Shown: positions 21,236 through 21,701 of the stretch, piece by piece
Position numbering within the stretch: position 1 is the stretch's first letter
Layout of the letters: each line of letters opens with the position of its first letter
Assembly (NCBI RefSeq): GCF_049651565.1
Contig: NZ_JBASCI010000020.1
Coordinates: forward strand, 1-21,701
Direction of reading: 5' to 3'
DNA from: Brooklawnia sp049651565
Lineage (GTDB): Bacteria; Actinomycetota; Actinomycetes; Propionibacteriales; Propionibacteriaceae
DNA length: 21,701 nucleotides
Position numbers and translations under genes: made by a program
Notes under the pieces: model-generated
Told to the model about the DNA's origin: nothing
Databases searched by the model: none
Seen by the model: the letters and a program-made list of their open reading frames with translations, nothing else

Positions 21236-21701
21236 AGGACCTCATCCTCCCACTCCGGCGCCATGTCCCGGGCGATCTTGATGTCGTCGTTGCTGGTGCC
21301 GGCGGCAACCATCGGCCACACCATGGCGTCCTTGTGGCAGACGAACTCGACCACCACCGGACGGTCGTTGATCGACTGCGCCTTCCTGATCACCTCGTCC
21401 ACCTCCTCGGGCCTGGTGGCCCGAAGCCCGACGCAGCCCATCGCCTCGGCGAGCTTCGGGAAGTCGGGCACCAGGTCGGAGTTCAGGTCGGTGTTCGAGT
21501 AGCGCTGGTCGTAGAAAAGGGTCTGCCACTGCCGCACCATGCCCAAGGCATTGTTGTTGATCACCGCGATCTTTATCGGGATGCCGTTCAGGGCGCAGGT
21601 GACCAGCTCCTGGTTGGTCATCTGGAAGCAGCCGTCACCGTCGATCCCCCAGACGTCCAGGTCGGGGGCGCCGACCTTCGCGCCCATGGCGGCTGGCACG
21701 C
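21232..21701 (-). CDS. ilvB: Acetolactate synthase large subunit, C-terminal part (5' end outside window)
   Basis: The catalytic subunit of acetohydroxyacid synthase uses thiamine diphosphate and FAD. About 156 C-terminal residues are present, with the ThDP/Mg motif GDGCFQMTNQEL ending in NNNALGMVRQWQ (the GDG-X(n)-NN pattern), DLVPDFPKLAEAMGCVGLRA, and the closing region RPVVVEFVCHKDAMVWPMVAAG. The gene enters from the right edge. With ilvN and ilvC it forms the usual ilvBNC operon; the upstream leader where attenuation or a T-box might act lies outside the window. Confidence 0.96.
   Translation of the reverse strand, partial: VPAAMGAKVGAPDLDVWGIDGDGCFQMTNQELVTCALNGIPIKIAVINNNALGMVRQWQTLFYDQRYSNTDLNSDLVPDFPKLAEAMGCVGLRATRPEEVDEVIRKAQSINDRPVVVEFVCHKDAMVWPMVAAGTSNDDIKIARDMAPEWEDEVL

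Overview
This is a GC-rich, densely coded actinobacterial chromosome segment of 21.7 kb. The gene content suits the order Propionibacteriales, possibly Propionibacteriaceae: an IclR-type LtbR/NdgR regulator divergent from leuCD, next to tRNA-Gln/tRNA-Glu genes, plus a DUF3152-type metzincin lipoprotein and a citramalate-synthase-like gene. The placement is an inference from gene order and composition; no taxonomic marker is complete here.

Left part (1-6103): a minus-strand run leuC-leuD-plsC-ddl-thiL with tight spacing, thiL running off the left edge. It combines isopropylmalate isomerase, a phospholipid acyltransferase, D-Ala-D-Ala ligase and thiamine-phosphate kinase. Divergent from leuC is the regulator ltbR, separated by only 52 bp that hold a perfect 7-bp-arm inverted repeat. 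A beta-hydroxyacid dehydrogenase gene converges on ltbR.

Middle part (6194-9654): a secreted M23 endopeptidase with a long Pro/Ser/Thr tail, a tRNA-Gln(CTG)/tRNA-Glu(CTC) pair with a hairpin terminator, and a two-gene unit of an FAH-family enzyme and a CPBP membrane protease joined by a GTGA overlap.

Branched-chain amino acid genes continue with a citramalate synthase (cimA), ilvE, a divergent leuB, and at the right edge ilvB (partial)-ilvN-ilvC. With leuCD and ltbR, the window carries most of the isoleucine/valine/leucine pathway. No leuA or ilvD is seen here.

Between leuB and ilvC (13752-19552) sits a membrane/envelope block: a metzincin lipoprotein, a YdjI-like SPFH+GYF_2 protein with a double-zinc-ribbon, tail-anchored YdjG-like partner, and facing them a flotillin with its NfeD partner. 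No PspA is present. The flotillin and YdjG genes converge on a 384-bp spacer rich in degenerate repeats.

Two patterns recur. At least five genes (ltbR, the FAH gene, ilvE, leuB and the metzincin gene) have a TANNNT-type -10 box ending 6-8 nt before the start codon and little or no Shine-Dalgarno, suggesting leaderless transcripts. In addition, sequence resembling gene 3' ends, including stop codons, recurs imperfectly in nearby spacers. I found no CRISPR array, prophage, insertion sequence or clearly new defence system; the SPFH/zinc-ribbon/flotillin block is the most system-like part.
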